Assembly: GCF_003323735.1 (NCBI RefSeq)
Contig: NZ_QOIM01000049.1
Span: 40,052-104,051 of the forward strand
DNA: 64,000 nt
Direction: 5' to 3'
Source of the DNA: Streptomyces reniochalinae
Lineage (GTDB): Bacteria > Actinomycetota > Actinomycetes > Streptomycetales > Streptomycetaceae
A program made the translations under genes and the position numbers. Position 1 is the first letter of the stretch, and every line of letters starts with the position of its first letter. The notes below the pieces were generated by a model. That model had not been told where the DNA came from. It ran no database searches and worked only from the letters and a program-made list of their open reading frames with translations. Positions 43,253 through 51,957 of this stretch are shown in pieces.

Positions 43253-43348
43253 GTGCCCCGGACGCTTTGCCGCACGCGGTCAAGTTCGTGTCGGCAGGCG
43301 TTCGTGATCCTGGACGGCACCCTGCCGCCGATCGACCGCATCGCTGCA
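43253..43348 (+). pseudogene. IS5-type (DDE) transposase remnant
   Basis: The segment A-F-V-I-L-D-G-T-L-P-P-I-D-R-I-A matches the strand carrying the first catalytic Asp of IS5-group DDE transposases (usual form V-I-L-D-G-T-L-x-P-I-D-R). About 30 residues are recognisable, with no flanking transposase sequence or terminal repeats. Confidence 0.5.
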
Positions 43349-43435
43349 TCACCCCACACCGTTCAGGCGGACACAAGTGCCTCAGTATGTGGTGGCCGGC
43401 TGGGTCGAGGGCCGGGAGACTCAGGTGTTGTGAAG

Positions 43436-43948
43436 ATGGGGATCTCTGGTTTCGAGCCGTCCTTCCTGACCGGGGTCGACACGATTCGGCAGGCGCACGG
43501 ACCACGCCTGGCAGCGCTCACCGGCAGACGGTTGACGCGGTTCGCGCTGGTGCGGTTCGCCGAGGACGGGGACTGGTACGCCGACTGCCCAGTGATACTG
43601 GACTTCGACGGTGTCCAGCTGGAGGTCTGCCACTGGAAGTTCGACGAACTCTCGATCGGCTGGGAGACGATCGACGCCGCGGCAACCATCACGGGCTGGC
43701 AATGCGTCGAGCTCACGCCCCAGTGGTCTCATAGTGATGAACGCCTCGAACCGTTCGTCGGTCAGGAATTGTGCGAGGTCTCGCTCCTCGAACGGCGGCC
43801 ACCCGGCCATGGCCTGGCGGGTGGGAGCGTGGCGGTGGAGTTCGTCTTCGCCCACGGCTGTATGCGGATCGTCAACGGCCTCGACGAGAACCGCATCGAG
43901 GTCGGTGCGGCCCATCCGGATTACGTCCGGCATCGGCTGGGCCGCTGA
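43436..43948 (+). CDS. Hypothetical protein
   Basis: A 170-residue soluble protein, strand-rich and acidic (for example F-A-E-D-G-D-W-Y-A-D-C-P-V-I-L-D-F-D-G, then V-A-V-E-F-V-F-A-H-G-C-M-R-I-V-N-G-L-D-E-N). It has regular composition and strong coding bias. The W-x-C and late H-G-C-x-R-I-x-N-x-L-D-E pattern recur in uncharacterised actinobacterial proteins. ATG 43436 is used; GTG 43430 is also possible. No membrane segment or signal is seen. It stands alone. Confidence 0.65.
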   Translation: MGISGFEPSFLTGVDTIRQAHGPRLAALTGRRLTRFALVRFAEDGDWYADCPVILDFDGVQLEVCHWKFDELSIGWETIDAAATITGWQCVELTPQWSHSDERLEPFVGQELCEVSLLERRPPGHGLAGGSVAVEFVFAHGCMRIVNGLDENRIEVGAAHPDYVRHRLGR

Positions 43949-44284
43949 GCACCTCCTGCCCGGTGGGTTTCCGAGTGCTCCCGATGACCGGCAGCCAGGT
44001 GGCCTGAGCTGGAGTACCGGCCTGCCGTTCGACGAAGGCTGAGTCGGACCAGCGGGCGAGCGCATGGCCGAGGACGAGACGGCCGACGGCGCGTATCCGT
44101 GGCCGACCCGCGTGACCGTCGCGACGGCCACGCCTTGTTCCGGGCCGCGCTGGATGAGTGGCTCACGCACGACGGCACGGCGAGAACGGTGCTGACCTGC
44201 CGGCCGCCTTTCACAAGGCACCCGGCCACCTACAGCCCAGTGACACGCCTCACCGCCTGAGCGTCGCAACGGGCACTGAGCTCT
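43949..44284. other. Intergenic region between convergent genes
   Basis: About 336 bp between the hypothetical gene and the terminator of the Ccr-like gene. No supported gene or repeat. A run of short plus-strand frames has no recognisable domain. Confidence 0.4.
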
Positions 44285-44325
44285 CGGAGCTTGGGGCCCG
44301 GCCACCGCTGGGACCCCAAGCTCCG
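44285..44325 (-). terminator. Strong 12-bp stem terminator of the minus-strand acid-catabolic operon
   Basis: CGGAGCTTGGGG and CCCCAAGCTCCG form a perfect 12-bp stem with a 17-nt loop, starting 12 bp after the stop codon of the Ccr-like gene. It closes the six-gene operon that begins at 51729. Confidence 0.7.
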
Positions 44326-44337
44326 GCCTGCTATCGG

Positions 44338-45606
44338 CTACCGGCGGCCCTCTTCGGGGGTTGCGGCGCCGAGCAGGCTCACGGTGTTGCCGAAGACCTC
44401 CTCACCGCGGCCCATCTCGGCGTGCGCGCGGGGGACGTCGTCCATCGGCAGGACCCGCCCGACCACCGGGTCGATTTTCCCGTCGCAGACCAGCTGGTTG
44501 TAGGCGATGGCCTGCTCATCGTTGGTGCCGTGCGAACCCTGCAGGCGCTTCTGACGGGTCCAGTGGTAGCGCAGGTCGACCATGGCGTCGAAGCCGGTGG
44601 TCCCGGCGCAGATCACCACCATGCCGCCGGGCCGGCAGACGAAAATGCTGGTGGGGATGGTGCTTGCGCCGGGGTGCTCGAAGACGATCGCCGGGTCCTC
44701 GCGGCCGCCGGCGATGTCCCAGATCTTCTTGCCGAACGCGCGGGCGCCCGCGGTCCATGCCTTCTGCCCGGCCTTGTCGTCGACCAGGGGCGGTATGCCC
44801 CAGTGATCGAATTCCCGGCGGTTGATGTAGCCGATGGCGCCGTACTTCATGGCGTACTCGCCGCGCGCGTCGTCGGAGACGACGGCGACGGCGCGGCCGC
44901 CGGCGGCTTTGACCAGTTGGGTCGCCTGGGTGCCGAGCCCGCCGGAGCCGCCCCAGACGAGGACGAGGTCGCCGTCCTCGATCGTGTTGCCGGGCCAGCC
45001 CAGCAGCATCCGGTAGGCGGTGGTGCCGACCAGCGTCGGCGCGGCGGCCTCCGCCCAGCTGAGGTGGGCCGCCTTGGGCAGCACCTGATGGGCCTGGACG
45101 CGGGCGAACTGTCCGAAGGCCCCGTAGTTGGTGTCGTAGCCCCAGATCTTCGCGCTCGGCGCGATCATCGGGTCGCGGCCCGCGGTCACCCACGGGTCGT
45201 CCGCGTCCCACACGCCGGGATGCACGATCACCTCGTCACCCACGGACACACCGGTGACCGCGTCGCCCACGGCGTAGACGATGCCGGACGCGTCGGAGCC
45301 GCCGATGTGGAAGTCCTCGGCCTCGCCGCGCTTCTGCCGGGCCCCGACCTGGTCGACCGGATAACCGCGCGCGGCCCACACATTGTTGTAGTTCACGCCC
45401 GCGGCCATCACGGCGATGAGGACCTCCTGGGGGCCGATGGCCGGAGTGGGGACCACTTCGTGCCCGAAGGCGGTGCTCGGGTCGCCGTAGCGGTCGGGGC
45501 GCACGACCTGCGCGTGCATCTGGGCCGGCACCTGGCCCAGCGGCGGAAGGGTGCCGACATCGGATGTATCGGTGGTGGTGGCGGCGGATCGCCGTTCGCT
45601 GCTCAC
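44338..45606 (-). CDS. ccr: Crotonyl-CoA carboxylase/reductase-like enoyl-CoA reductase
   Basis: A 422-residue zinc-independent MDR-superfamily protein of the Ccr family, which reduces an enoyl-CoA with NADPH, with or without CO2 fixation. Family blocks: A-G-V-N-Y-N-N-V-W (70-77), I-W-G-Y-D-T-N-Y-G-A-F (154-164), V-W-G-G-S-G-G-L-G (218-225, NADPH loop), I-V-F-E-H-P-G (307-313). Two positions differ from canonical carboxylating Ccr as I recall them: Q166 in G-Q-F where [AG]-E-F is usual, and D379 in G-K-I-D-P where G-K-I-H-P is usual. These fall in the CO2-binding pocket, so plain reduction is possible. GTG 45606 has AAGGAG upstream. Last gene of the operon. Confidence 0.85.
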   Translation of the reverse strand: MSSERRSAATTTDTSDVGTLPPLGQVPAQMHAQVVRPDRYGDPSTAFGHEVVPTPAIGPQEVLIAVMAAGVNYNNVWAARGYPVDQVGARQKRGEAEDFHIGGSDASGIVYAVGDAVTGVSVGDEVIVHPGVWDADDPWVTAGRDPMIAPSAKIWGYDTNYGAFGQFARVQAHQVLPKAAHLSWAEAAAPTLVGTTAYRMLLGWPGNTIEDGDLVLVWGGSGGLGTQATQLVKAAGGRAVAVVSDDARGEYAMKYGAIGYINRREFDHWGIPPLVDDKAGQKAWTAGARAFGKKIWDIAGGREDPAIVFEHPGASTIPTSIFVCRPGGMVVICAGTTGFDAMVDLRYHWTRQKRLQGSHGTNDEQAIAYNQLVCDGKIDPVVGRVLPMDDVPRAHAEMGRGEEVFGNTVSLLGAATPEEGRR

Positions 45607-45711
45607 GGAGGGGCTCCTTGGGTCTGGAGGGCGGGACAGTTGGATGCGGAGAGGACGAGAGGCAGAGGGCTGCGTGACGCTTCCGAGGGCAGGGCGGCGC
45701 ACGCGTTGGTG

Positions 45712-46938
45712 TCAGGCCGATGGACGGGGGGAGCGGAGGTAGCCGATGAGGGCGACGATGCCGACGAGGGGGCCCAGCGCGAGGACCAGGAGTGCGGGGG
45801 TCCACGAGGACGCGTCGGCCAGGACGGGCACGAGGTAGATCGTGACCGCCGTGGTCACGTAGCCGACTCCGAGCTGCAAGGAGACGGCGCTCCCGACGAA
45901 GCGCTGGTCGACGCTCTCGGTGACCATCGCGGAGAACTGGGCGGAGTCCGCGATCACCCAGAATCCCCAGAAGGCGGCCACGACCAGGACGACCGGCAGC
46001 GGCAGGGAGCGAACGAACGCGAGCAGGATGACGGCGCTGCCCGAGCAGGCCAGGCTGATCAGCGCGGACTGAGCCCGGCCGAACCGGTCGCTGATGCGGC
46101 CACCGACCAGACAGCCTGCGGCCCCCACCCCGATGCAGCCGAAGGCTGCCAGCGCAGCCAGCTGCGCGCCGTTGGGCCGGTTGGCGAAGCCGTGGAGGCT
46201 CGCGAGGAACGTTCCGATCCACGCCCACATGGCGTACAGCTCCCACATGTGCCCGGCGTAGCCGATATTGGCGAGCACGACGCGGCGGTCGCGGCCGGCC
46301 CGCAGCGCCGCCCGCAGGCTGAAGGCGGACTTGGGGAACGGGTAGGGGCCCGAACTGCGCAGCAGCAGAGTCGACAGACCGCCGGCGGCGGTGAGTACCG
46401 ACGTCGCGATGATGACGACGCGCCACTCGAGCCCGCCGGTCGCCTTGACCAGTTGGGGTATCGCGGAGCCGAGCGTGAGCGCCCCGATCATGACGCCCAG
46501 CGCGGTGCCGCGCCCGGTGCGGAACCAGGACGAGACCTCTTTGAGGGCCGGCGGGTACACTGCGGCCAGGCAGGCGCCGGTCAGAGCCCGCAGCCCGACG
46601 GCGACCGTGAAGCCTGGTGCCCACAGCAGCACGATGTTCACCACCGCGGCGGCCAGTGCGCCCAGGCACATCAGGCGCCGGCCCGGCAGGGCATCGGCCA
46701 GGCCCGTTGCGGCAAGGGCCAGAGCCCCGACCACGAAGCCGAGCTGGACCGCGATCGTCAGCAATGAGCTCTGCCCGCTGCTCAGACCCCACCGGTCCTG
46801 CAGTTGGGGGACGACGAAGGAAGCGGAGAACCAAACGCTCATCGACAAGAACGTGGCCAGGGCGATCAGGGTGAGCGCGGTGGCCGGTCGGGTCTGCCGG
46901 GTGGAGTCGCGGGGGGTGCTTGCGGTCTGGGGATTCAC
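45712..46938 (-). CDS. MFS transporter
   Basis: A 408-residue membrane protein with about twelve hydrophobic helices and MFS marks: W-G-L-S-S-G-Q-S-S-L-L-T in the first periplasmic region, D-A-L-P-G-R-R at loop 2-3, G-G-R-I-S-D-R-F-G-R at the equivalent loop of the second half. It resembles the cyanate/anion-type permease branch. It begins at GTG 46938, 17 bp after the acyl-CoA synthetase stop, in the same operon as a second importer. It may export a by-product or import a related acid. GGGAG lies about 10 nt upstream. Confidence 0.85.
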   Translation of the reverse strand: MNPQTASTPRDSTRQTRPATALTLIALATFLSMSVWFSASFVVPQLQDRWGLSSGQSSLLTIAVQLGFVVGALALAATGLADALPGRRLMCLGALAAAVVNIVLLWAPGFTVAVGLRALTGACLAAVYPPALKEVSSWFRTGRGTALGVMIGALTLGSAIPQLVKATGGLEWRVVIIATSVLTAAGGLSTLLLRSSGPYPFPKSAFSLRAALRAGRDRRVVLANIGYAGHMWELYAMWAWIGTFLASLHGFANRPNGAQLAALAAFGCIGVGAAGCLVGGRISDRFGRAQSALISLACSGSAVILLAFVRSLPLPVVLVVAAFWGFWVIADSAQFSAMVTESVDQRFVGSAVSLQLGVGYVTTAVTIYLVPVLADASSWTPALLVLALGPLVGIVALIGYLRSPRPSA

Positions 46939-46955
46939 GTCTCAGCGCTCCCGGG

Positions 46956-49055
46956 TCAGCCACGCCGGGCGTTGAGCCGGCGCACACGGCCCAGTGCGGC
47001 GATCGCCCGGTCGACCGACTCGATCACCGCGACACCGGCACTGGCGGCCTCGGCGCGCAAAGCGCGTACCAGGGTGTCCTGCTCGGCGCTGTAACTGCTG
47101 CGCAGCACCAGTACAACGGGGGCCGGGCCGCGTTCAGCGGCGCTGATGTCGCGGGCCATGTCGGTGAGCATCGCGGCGGCGTCGCTGCCGTGCTTCATGT
47201 CGTAGACGGTGCCCATGTCGGTGTAGGCGACGATGCAGTCGACGGCCGGGTCGGCGGCGACGGCCTGGACGAGCCGGCCCATGATGCTGGCGCCGCTGTC
47301 GTCGACCATCGACCAGGTGGGGATGTCGATCGGGTTGTGCAGGCTGCTGCCTGGCGCGTCGTACGGCGCCAGAGCCTGGTCGGTGGCTTCGGCGAACGAC
47401 GGGATGACCAGGCCGCTCTCGTGAGCGGTGTCCGCGCCGACCACGGCGACGCCGCCGCCGGTGCCCAGCAGACCCAGGCCCGGCCCGGTGAACTCGGGCG
47501 CGAACTGGGCGAGCAGCAGGGTGTCCATGAGCTCGTCGAAGCTGTCGACGAGGACCACGCCGGCGTCGGCGGCCGCGTCGCGCAGCAGCTGCGGGTCACT
47601 GGCCAGGGCTCCGGTGTGGGACGCTGCGGCTGCTCCGCCGACCGCGCTGCGCCCGCCCTTGAACAGGATGACGGGGGTGGTCATCGTGGCGGCCAGGGCG
47701 AAGAAGTCGCGGGCGTCGCTGTCGTCTTCGAGGTAGAACGCGGCAACGGTCGTGTCCGGGTCGGCCTCGCAGAAGGCGAGTAGTTCGGCGGGGGAGACGT
47801 CGTGGCAGTTGCCCACCGAGCTGACGAAGCTGAAGCGCAGGCCGAGTTCGTTGCCGCGGCGGACCACGTCGCCTGCGTAGGTGCCGGACTGGGAGATGAC
47901 CGCGACGGAGCCCTTTTCTTTGGAGGACGCGTCCTGGCCGATCATCGTCAGCCGGGAGTAGGGGGTGTAGTGGCCGATGCAGTTGGGCCCCAGCACCCGC
48001 AGGTTTGTGCCGGCCACGGCCTGCGCGAGGTCGCTCGTGTCGGCGGTCAGCACGTGCGCGGTCCTCACCCCCCGGTCGGCGAGATCGGCCAGGGCCTGGG
48101 GGACGGCGGCGGCGGGCAGCGCGACGACCGCGCGGTCGATGCCCTCGGGCAGTTCGGCGATCGAGGAGACGGCCGCGTAGCCCAGGATGGTGCCGGCGGA
48201 GCGGCTCACCGGGTGCAGCGCGCCGGTGAAGCCCTGGTCCACCGCGGTGCGCACCGCTCGGTGGCCCATCTTGTCGGGGTGCGCGGAGGCACCGATGACC
48301 GCCATGGATGTGGGATAGATCGCGGGCTTCAGCTGCCGGTACAAGGTCTTGGGGTCGGGCAGCGGCCGATGGACGTCGATGCCGTCCGGGCGGGTCACGG
48401 CGCGGGCGTCGACGGCGACGAGGGTCTCGGCGCCGACGACGACGGGGTTGAGGTCGATCTGGTCGACCGGTTCGGACAGCAGCAGCCCGCCGGCGCCGCC
48501 GACGCGCACCAGCAGGTCTGCGAGCTGTGCGTATCCGGCAGGGAAGCGGCGGCGCAGGACGCCGCCGACGCGGGTGCGGTCGATCAGGCGCAGGGCGCCG
48601 TCGCGGTCCAGGGGAGCCTGGGCGAAGGCGACGTCACCGAGGGCTTCGACGTCGACGCCGCCGGAACCGACCATGACGATGGGACCGAAGCCTGGGTCGT
48701 GCAGGGCTCCGGCGACGACTTCGGGCCCGGCCTCGACCATGGGTTCCACGGTGACGCCCCGGGGCGTGACGTCGCGTGCCCGCTGCTCGGCGAACAGCTG
48801 CTTGACGGCGGCCTCGGCATCTGCGGGGGCGATGTCCAGCAGGACGCCGCCCGCCTTGCTTTTGTGGACCACGCCGTCGGCCACCAGCTTGATCGCCAGC
48901 GGCTTGTTCAGACGCTCGGCGACCTCGCCGGCCGCTGCGGGGGTGTCGGCGAAGACGACGGGGTTGGCCGGTATGCCGTACTGGATGGCGAGGTCGCGGA
49001 TGACGTCCTCACGCAGTCGCCGGCCGGCGGTCTGGGGCAGGTCCGTCGTGGTCAC
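46956..49055 (-). CDS. NDP-forming acyl-CoA synthetase (acetate-CoA ligase family, fused subunits)
   Basis: A 699-residue protein joining an N-terminal ATP-grasp domain (about 1-225, R-E-D-V-I-R-D-L-A-I-Q-Y-G-I-P, K-L-V-A-D-G-V-V-H-K-S, I-D-L-N-P-V-V-V) to a CoA-binding and succinyl-CoA-ligase-like part (about 240-699, M-A-V-I-G-A-S, V-L-G-P-N-C-I-G, S-Q-S-G-T-Y). The phosphohistidine segment is S-H-T-G-A-L-A. It would activate a carboxylic acid to its CoA thioester with formation of ADP and phosphate, unlike the common AMP-forming route. GTG 49055 overlaps the upstream crotonase stop (GTGA). This is the activation step of the operon. Confidence 0.9.
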   Translation of the reverse strand: MTTTDLPQTAGRRLREDVIRDLAIQYGIPANPVVFADTPAAAGEVAERLNKPLAIKLVADGVVHKSKAGGVLLDIAPADAEAAVKQLFAEQRARDVTPRGVTVEPMVEAGPEVVAGALHDPGFGPIVMVGSGGVDVEALGDVAFAQAPLDRDGALRLIDRTRVGGVLRRRFPAGYAQLADLLVRVGGAGGLLLSEPVDQIDLNPVVVGAETLVAVDARAVTRPDGIDVHRPLPDPKTLYRQLKPAIYPTSMAVIGASAHPDKMGHRAVRTAVDQGFTGALHPVSRSAGTILGYAAVSSIAELPEGIDRAVVALPAAAVPQALADLADRGVRTAHVLTADTSDLAQAVAGTNLRVLGPNCIGHYTPYSRLTMIGQDASSKEKGSVAVISQSGTYAGDVVRRGNELGLRFSFVSSVGNCHDVSPAELLAFCEADPDTTVAAFYLEDDSDARDFFALAATMTTPVILFKGGRSAVGGAAAASHTGALASDPQLLRDAAADAGVVLVDSFDELMDTLLLAQFAPEFTGPGLGLLGTGGGVAVVGADTAHESGLVIPSFAEATDQALAPYDAPGSSLHNPIDIPTWSMVDDSGASIMGRLVQAVAADPAVDCIVAYTDMGTVYDMKHGSDAAAMLTDMARDISAAERGPAPVVLVLRSSYSAEQDTLVRALRAEAASAGVAVIESVDRAIAALGRVRRLNARRG

Positions 49056-49858
49056 GCGAGCACCTTCTCGATCTGGAGGGGCAGGTTCGTGGGACGGTCG
49101 GGGTAGACGGCCGGGCGCCGCTCCAGGAAGGAGCGCACGCCCTCGTCGCCGTCGGGCAGCGCGCGGACCAAGGCGGCCAGCTGGGACTCCACCGCGCGGC
49201 CCGCGTCGCTGCCGTGGTGCAGGGTGTGGGACAGCCCGCCCTTGAGGGCGGCGACGACGGCCGGGGACACCTTGGCGATCTGCTCGGCGAGTTCGAGGGC
49301 CCCGTCCAGGGCGTGCTCGCCGTCGTGGAGGGTTGTCACGAAGCCGTGGCGTTCGGCCTCCTGTGCGGTGAAGGGGGCGGCGGTGGCCAGCCAGCGGTAA
49401 GCGATCGGGTAGCCGACGAGGTCGAGCAGGCGGCTGAGCTGTCCGCCGACCGGGACCAGGCCGATCGCGGCGCCCACGCCGCAGAACCGGGCGCCGGGGG
49501 TGGCCACCCGCAGGTCGCAGTTGAGGGCGAGGATGAAGCCGGCCGCGTAGGCCGGGCCGTCGATCGCGCCGATGACGGGGGTGAGGATTTCCGAGGGGCG
49601 GGAGAAGGCGGCGTTGGCGACGGGGTCGCCGGCGCTGGCGGGCTCGGCCAGGACTTCCTGGAGGTCGTGGCCGGAGGAGAAGTAGCCGTCGGCCCCGGTG
49701 ACCACGATCGCGCGCACGGCAGGGTCGGCGTCGGCCCGGTCGAGTTCGGCCAGCAGCGAGGCGGTCATGCGCCCGGTGAACGCGTTGCGCTTGCTCGGGT
49801 TGGAGACGGTAAGGATGCGGATTGCATCCTTGTCGGACACGTGGATGCCGGATGCCAT
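49052..49858 (-). CDS. Crotonase-fold protein lacking the canonical catalytic glutamates
   Basis: A 268-residue enoyl-CoA hydratase/isomerase family member. The fold is clear: V-S-N-P-S-K-R-N-A-F-T-G, S-S-G-H-D-L-Q-E (oxyanion/CoA site), G-P-A-Y-A-A-G-F-I-L-A-L-N-C-D. At the two positions where hydratases carry Glu (G-A/C-E-L and P-E-I) it has G-F-I-L and F-C-G-V-G. It is thus unlikely to be a normal hydratase and may do isomerase, hydrolase or decarboxylase chemistry. Its stop overlaps the acyl-CoA synthetase start. CAGGAG precedes ATG. Confidence 0.85.
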   Translation of the reverse strand: MASGIHVSDKDAIRILTVSNPSKRNAFTGRMTASLLAELDRADADPAVRAIVVTGADGYFSSGHDLQEVLAEPASAGDPVANAAFSRPSEILTPVIGAIDGPAYAAGFILALNCDLRVATPGARFCGVGAAIGLVPVGGQLSRLLDLVGYPIAYRWLATAAPFTAQEAERHGFVTTLHDGEHALDGALELAEQIAKVSPAVVAALKGGLSHTLHHGSDAGRAVESQLAALVRALPDGDEGVRSFLERRPAVYPDRPTNLPLQIEKVLA

Positions 49859-49891
49859 GAGAAGACTCCTGACTGGCGTAGGTGTGCTGGG

Positions 49892-51478
49892 TCAGCCTGC
49901 GCTGTGGCCCGCGGGCTCGCCGACGGGGGGCGCCGCTTCGGTGGGGGCCGGCTGCTTGGTGGTGCGGAAGATCCGTGCGAGCAGGCTTCCGGCCGCGACG
50001 ATCACGCAGTTGAGGACGAGCGCGGAGATCGCGATGTAGGTGGGACTGGACAGGAAGAACGGGGTCGCCGTCGACCCGCCGAAGGGCCCGCCGGTGGCGG
50101 ACTTGACGCCGTAGGCGGCCCACGTGCCGTAGGCGACACCGGCCAGCAGGCCGGTCATCAGGGCGCACTTGCTGGTGAGCCGGTTGGTGAACAGGCCCAG
50201 CAGCACGGTCGGGAGGGTCTGCAGGATCCAGATCCCGCCCAGCAGCTGGAAGTTCACCGCGGCCTTCGCGTCCAGCGTCAGGACGAAGGCCAGCGCCCCG
50301 GCCTTCACCAGCACCGACACGATCTTTGAGACGAGGGTCTCCCGCTTGGCTGTGACGGGCCGGCGGCTGTAGGTGCGGTAGATGTTGCGGCTGACGAGGT
50401 TGCCCGCGGCGATCGCCATGATCGCGGCCGGGACCAGGGCGCTCATCGCGATCGCGGCGAAGGCCACTCCGGTGAGCCAGGAAGGGAACATCTCGGCCAG
50501 CAATTGCGGCACCGCGTACTGAGGGTTGCCGTCGCGCGGCTTGATATCGGCGGCGAGCGCCATGATGCCCAGCAGCGCCACGAGGCCCAGGAGGACGGTG
50601 TAGAGCGGGAGCAGCGACATGTTGCGGCGGACCGTCTTGGCGCCGCGGGAGGCGAACACGCCGGTGATGGCGTGCGGGTACAAGAAGAACGCCATGCCGG
50701 AGCCCAGCGCGAGCGTCATGTAGACGCTGGGGTCCACCGCGACCGCGGGATCGCCGCTCTTCGGGGTGGTGGGCTTGTCGGCCAGTGCCTTGGACGCGGC
50801 GTCGAAGATGCTGTCGAACCCGCCGAGCTTGATCGGAATGTAGATCACGGCGGCGATGACGACGATGTAGACCAGGGCATCCTTGACGAAGGCGATCAGC
50901 GCCGGGGCGCGGAGCCCCGACGAGTAGGTGTAGGCCGCCAGGATCCCGAAGGCGAGCAGCAGCGGAAGGTCCCGCAGGAACCAGTTCCCGGCCGCCGTTC
51001 CGCCGATGCCCAGCGCGCCCAGGACGACCTCGAGGCCGACCAGCTGAAGGGCCAGGTAGGGCATCGTGGCGAGCAGGCCGGTGATGGTGATGGCAAGGCT
51101 GAGGGGCCTGGACCGGAAGCGGTCGTTGACGAAGTCGGTGAGGGTGACGTAGCCCTTCCGGTGCGCCAGTGACACCAGCTTGGGCAGGAACAGGAACCCG
51201 AGCGCGTACAGCACCACGGCGTTCGGAATCGCGTAGAAGCCGAAGGCGCCCATGCTGAACAGCGCGGCCGGGATGGCGATGAGGGTGTACGCGCTGTAGA
51301 GGTCCCCTCCCAGCAGCACCCAAGTGATCAGCGGGCCGAAGGTGCGCCCGCCCAGCGCCCATTCGTCCAGTTGGTCGCCGTCGGCGGCCCGGCGCCACCG
51401 GCTGGCCACGAAGCCCATGACCGTGACCAGGAGCAGCAGGGCCAAGAAGACGGAGAAGGTGACCACGTTGAAGCTCAT
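49892..51478 (-). CDS. Sodium:solute symporter, MctP-like monocarboxylate importer
   Basis: A 528-residue membrane protein with about 13 hydrophobic helices. The start region W-A-L-G-G-R-T-F-G-P-L-I-T-W, L-G-G-D-L-Y-S-A-Y-T, and M-P-Y-L-A-L-Q-L-V-G-L match monocarboxylate permeases of the MctP branch (known for lactate, pyruvate, propionate and similar acids in rhizobia). It overlaps the stop of the small DUF3311-type gene by 4 bases. Such small proteins regularly accompany these symporters. Substrate here is inferred to be the short acid metabolised by the two operons. Confidence 0.88.
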   Translation of the reverse strand: MSFNVVTFSVFLALLLLVTVMGFVASRWRRAADGDQLDEWALGGRTFGPLITWVLLGGDLYSAYTLIAIPAALFSMGAFGFYAIPNAVVLYALGFLFLPKLVSLAHRKGYVTLTDFVNDRFRSRPLSLAITITGLLATMPYLALQLVGLEVVLGALGIGGTAAGNWFLRDLPLLLAFGILAAYTYSSGLRAPALIAFVKDALVYIVVIAAVIYIPIKLGGFDSIFDAASKALADKPTTPKSGDPAVAVDPSVYMTLALGSGMAFFLYPHAITGVFASRGAKTVRRNMSLLPLYTVLLGLVALLGIMALAADIKPRDGNPQYAVPQLLAEMFPSWLTGVAFAAIAMSALVPAAIMAIAAGNLVSRNIYRTYSRRPVTAKRETLVSKIVSVLVKAGALAFVLTLDAKAAVNFQLLGGIWILQTLPTVLLGLFTNRLTSKCALMTGLLAGVAYGTWAAYGVKSATGGPFGGSTATPFFLSSPTYIAISALVLNCVIVAAGSLLARIFRTTKQPAPTEAAPPVGEPAGHSAG

Positions 51479-51729
51479 GCCGCCTCCGCCTCGTCCGTGT
51501 CGCCTGCGTACAGGAGCTGGTAGGCGGTGCCTGTGGCGATCGCCGTGAGGATGGCCATGGCCATCTGGAACCAGTAGAAGAACGGAATGCCGATGAGGGC
51601 CGGGCCACTGCGCTGGTACAGGGGAACGGCGAGGCTGAGGACCACCGGTATGAGGATCAGCAGTCCGCTCACTGCGAGTCGCAGCGGGCGAGCGGCCCGC
51701 ACGGGAAGACGCTCCCGGGTTTCGCCCAT
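51475..51729 (-). CDS. DUF3311-type small membrane protein, symporter partner
   Basis: An 84-residue protein with two hydrophobic segments (about 15-36 and 47-70) and the pattern I-P-V-V-L-S-L-A-V-P-L-Y, then G-I-P-F-F-Y-W-F-Q, as in the DUF3311 family that precedes sodium:solute symporters. Its stop overlaps the symporter start (ATGA). AAGGAG lies 6 nt before ATG 51729; an adjacent ATG at 51732 is too close. First gene of the operon and probably needed for symporter assembly or function. Confidence 0.8.
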   Translation of the reverse strand: MGETRERLPVRAARPLRLAVSGLLILIPVVLSLAVPLYQRSGPALIGIPFFYWFQMAMAILTAIATGTAYQLLYAGDTDEAEAA

Positions 51730-51867
51730 CATGGACTCCTTTGAGTCGGGAGGGATGCCAGGGGCGCGCGCGAGCAGGAAGGCGTGATGGCTGGTCACGC
51801 CAGGTGGGCTCCTGCGCGCCGCGCTGTCACCGGCTGGATTCGGCCAGATGGTGAACAGGACGTGGGC

Positions 51868-51918
51868 GGCACGCTAGGAGCGCTGCGTGATCCACGACAT
51901 ACGAGAATGCGAGAAGTT
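51868..51918 (-). promoter_or_regulatory. Promoter/activator block of the importer-synthetase operon (copy A)
   Basis: Read on the minus strand: AACTTCTCG and a second TTCTCG, then a -35-like ATGTCG (51900-51895), an 18-bp spacer, and a -10-like TAGCGT (51876-51871). The 51-bp block matches the block at 53312-53362 at 35 of 51 positions without gaps. The leader to the first start codon is about 135 nt. The repeated TTCTC motif upstream of -35 is a candidate PucR-activator site. Confidence 0.65.
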
Positions 51919-51957
51919 CCCGGCCGTGGTGTTGCAGTTCCTACGAACCGCTGGTGA

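Noticed and set aside
44158..46767. 869-codon plus-strand open frame
   Set aside because: It lies opposite the Ccr-like and MFS genes, has low-complexity Gly/Ala/Asp/Arg composition and no domain. A high-GC shadow.
49056..51608. Very long minus-strand open frame running on upstream of the acyl-CoA synthetase
   Set aside because: Only the part from GTG 49055 has recognisable domains. Upstream it is Arg/Pro/Gly-rich and antiparallel or shifted to the real crotonase and symporter genes.
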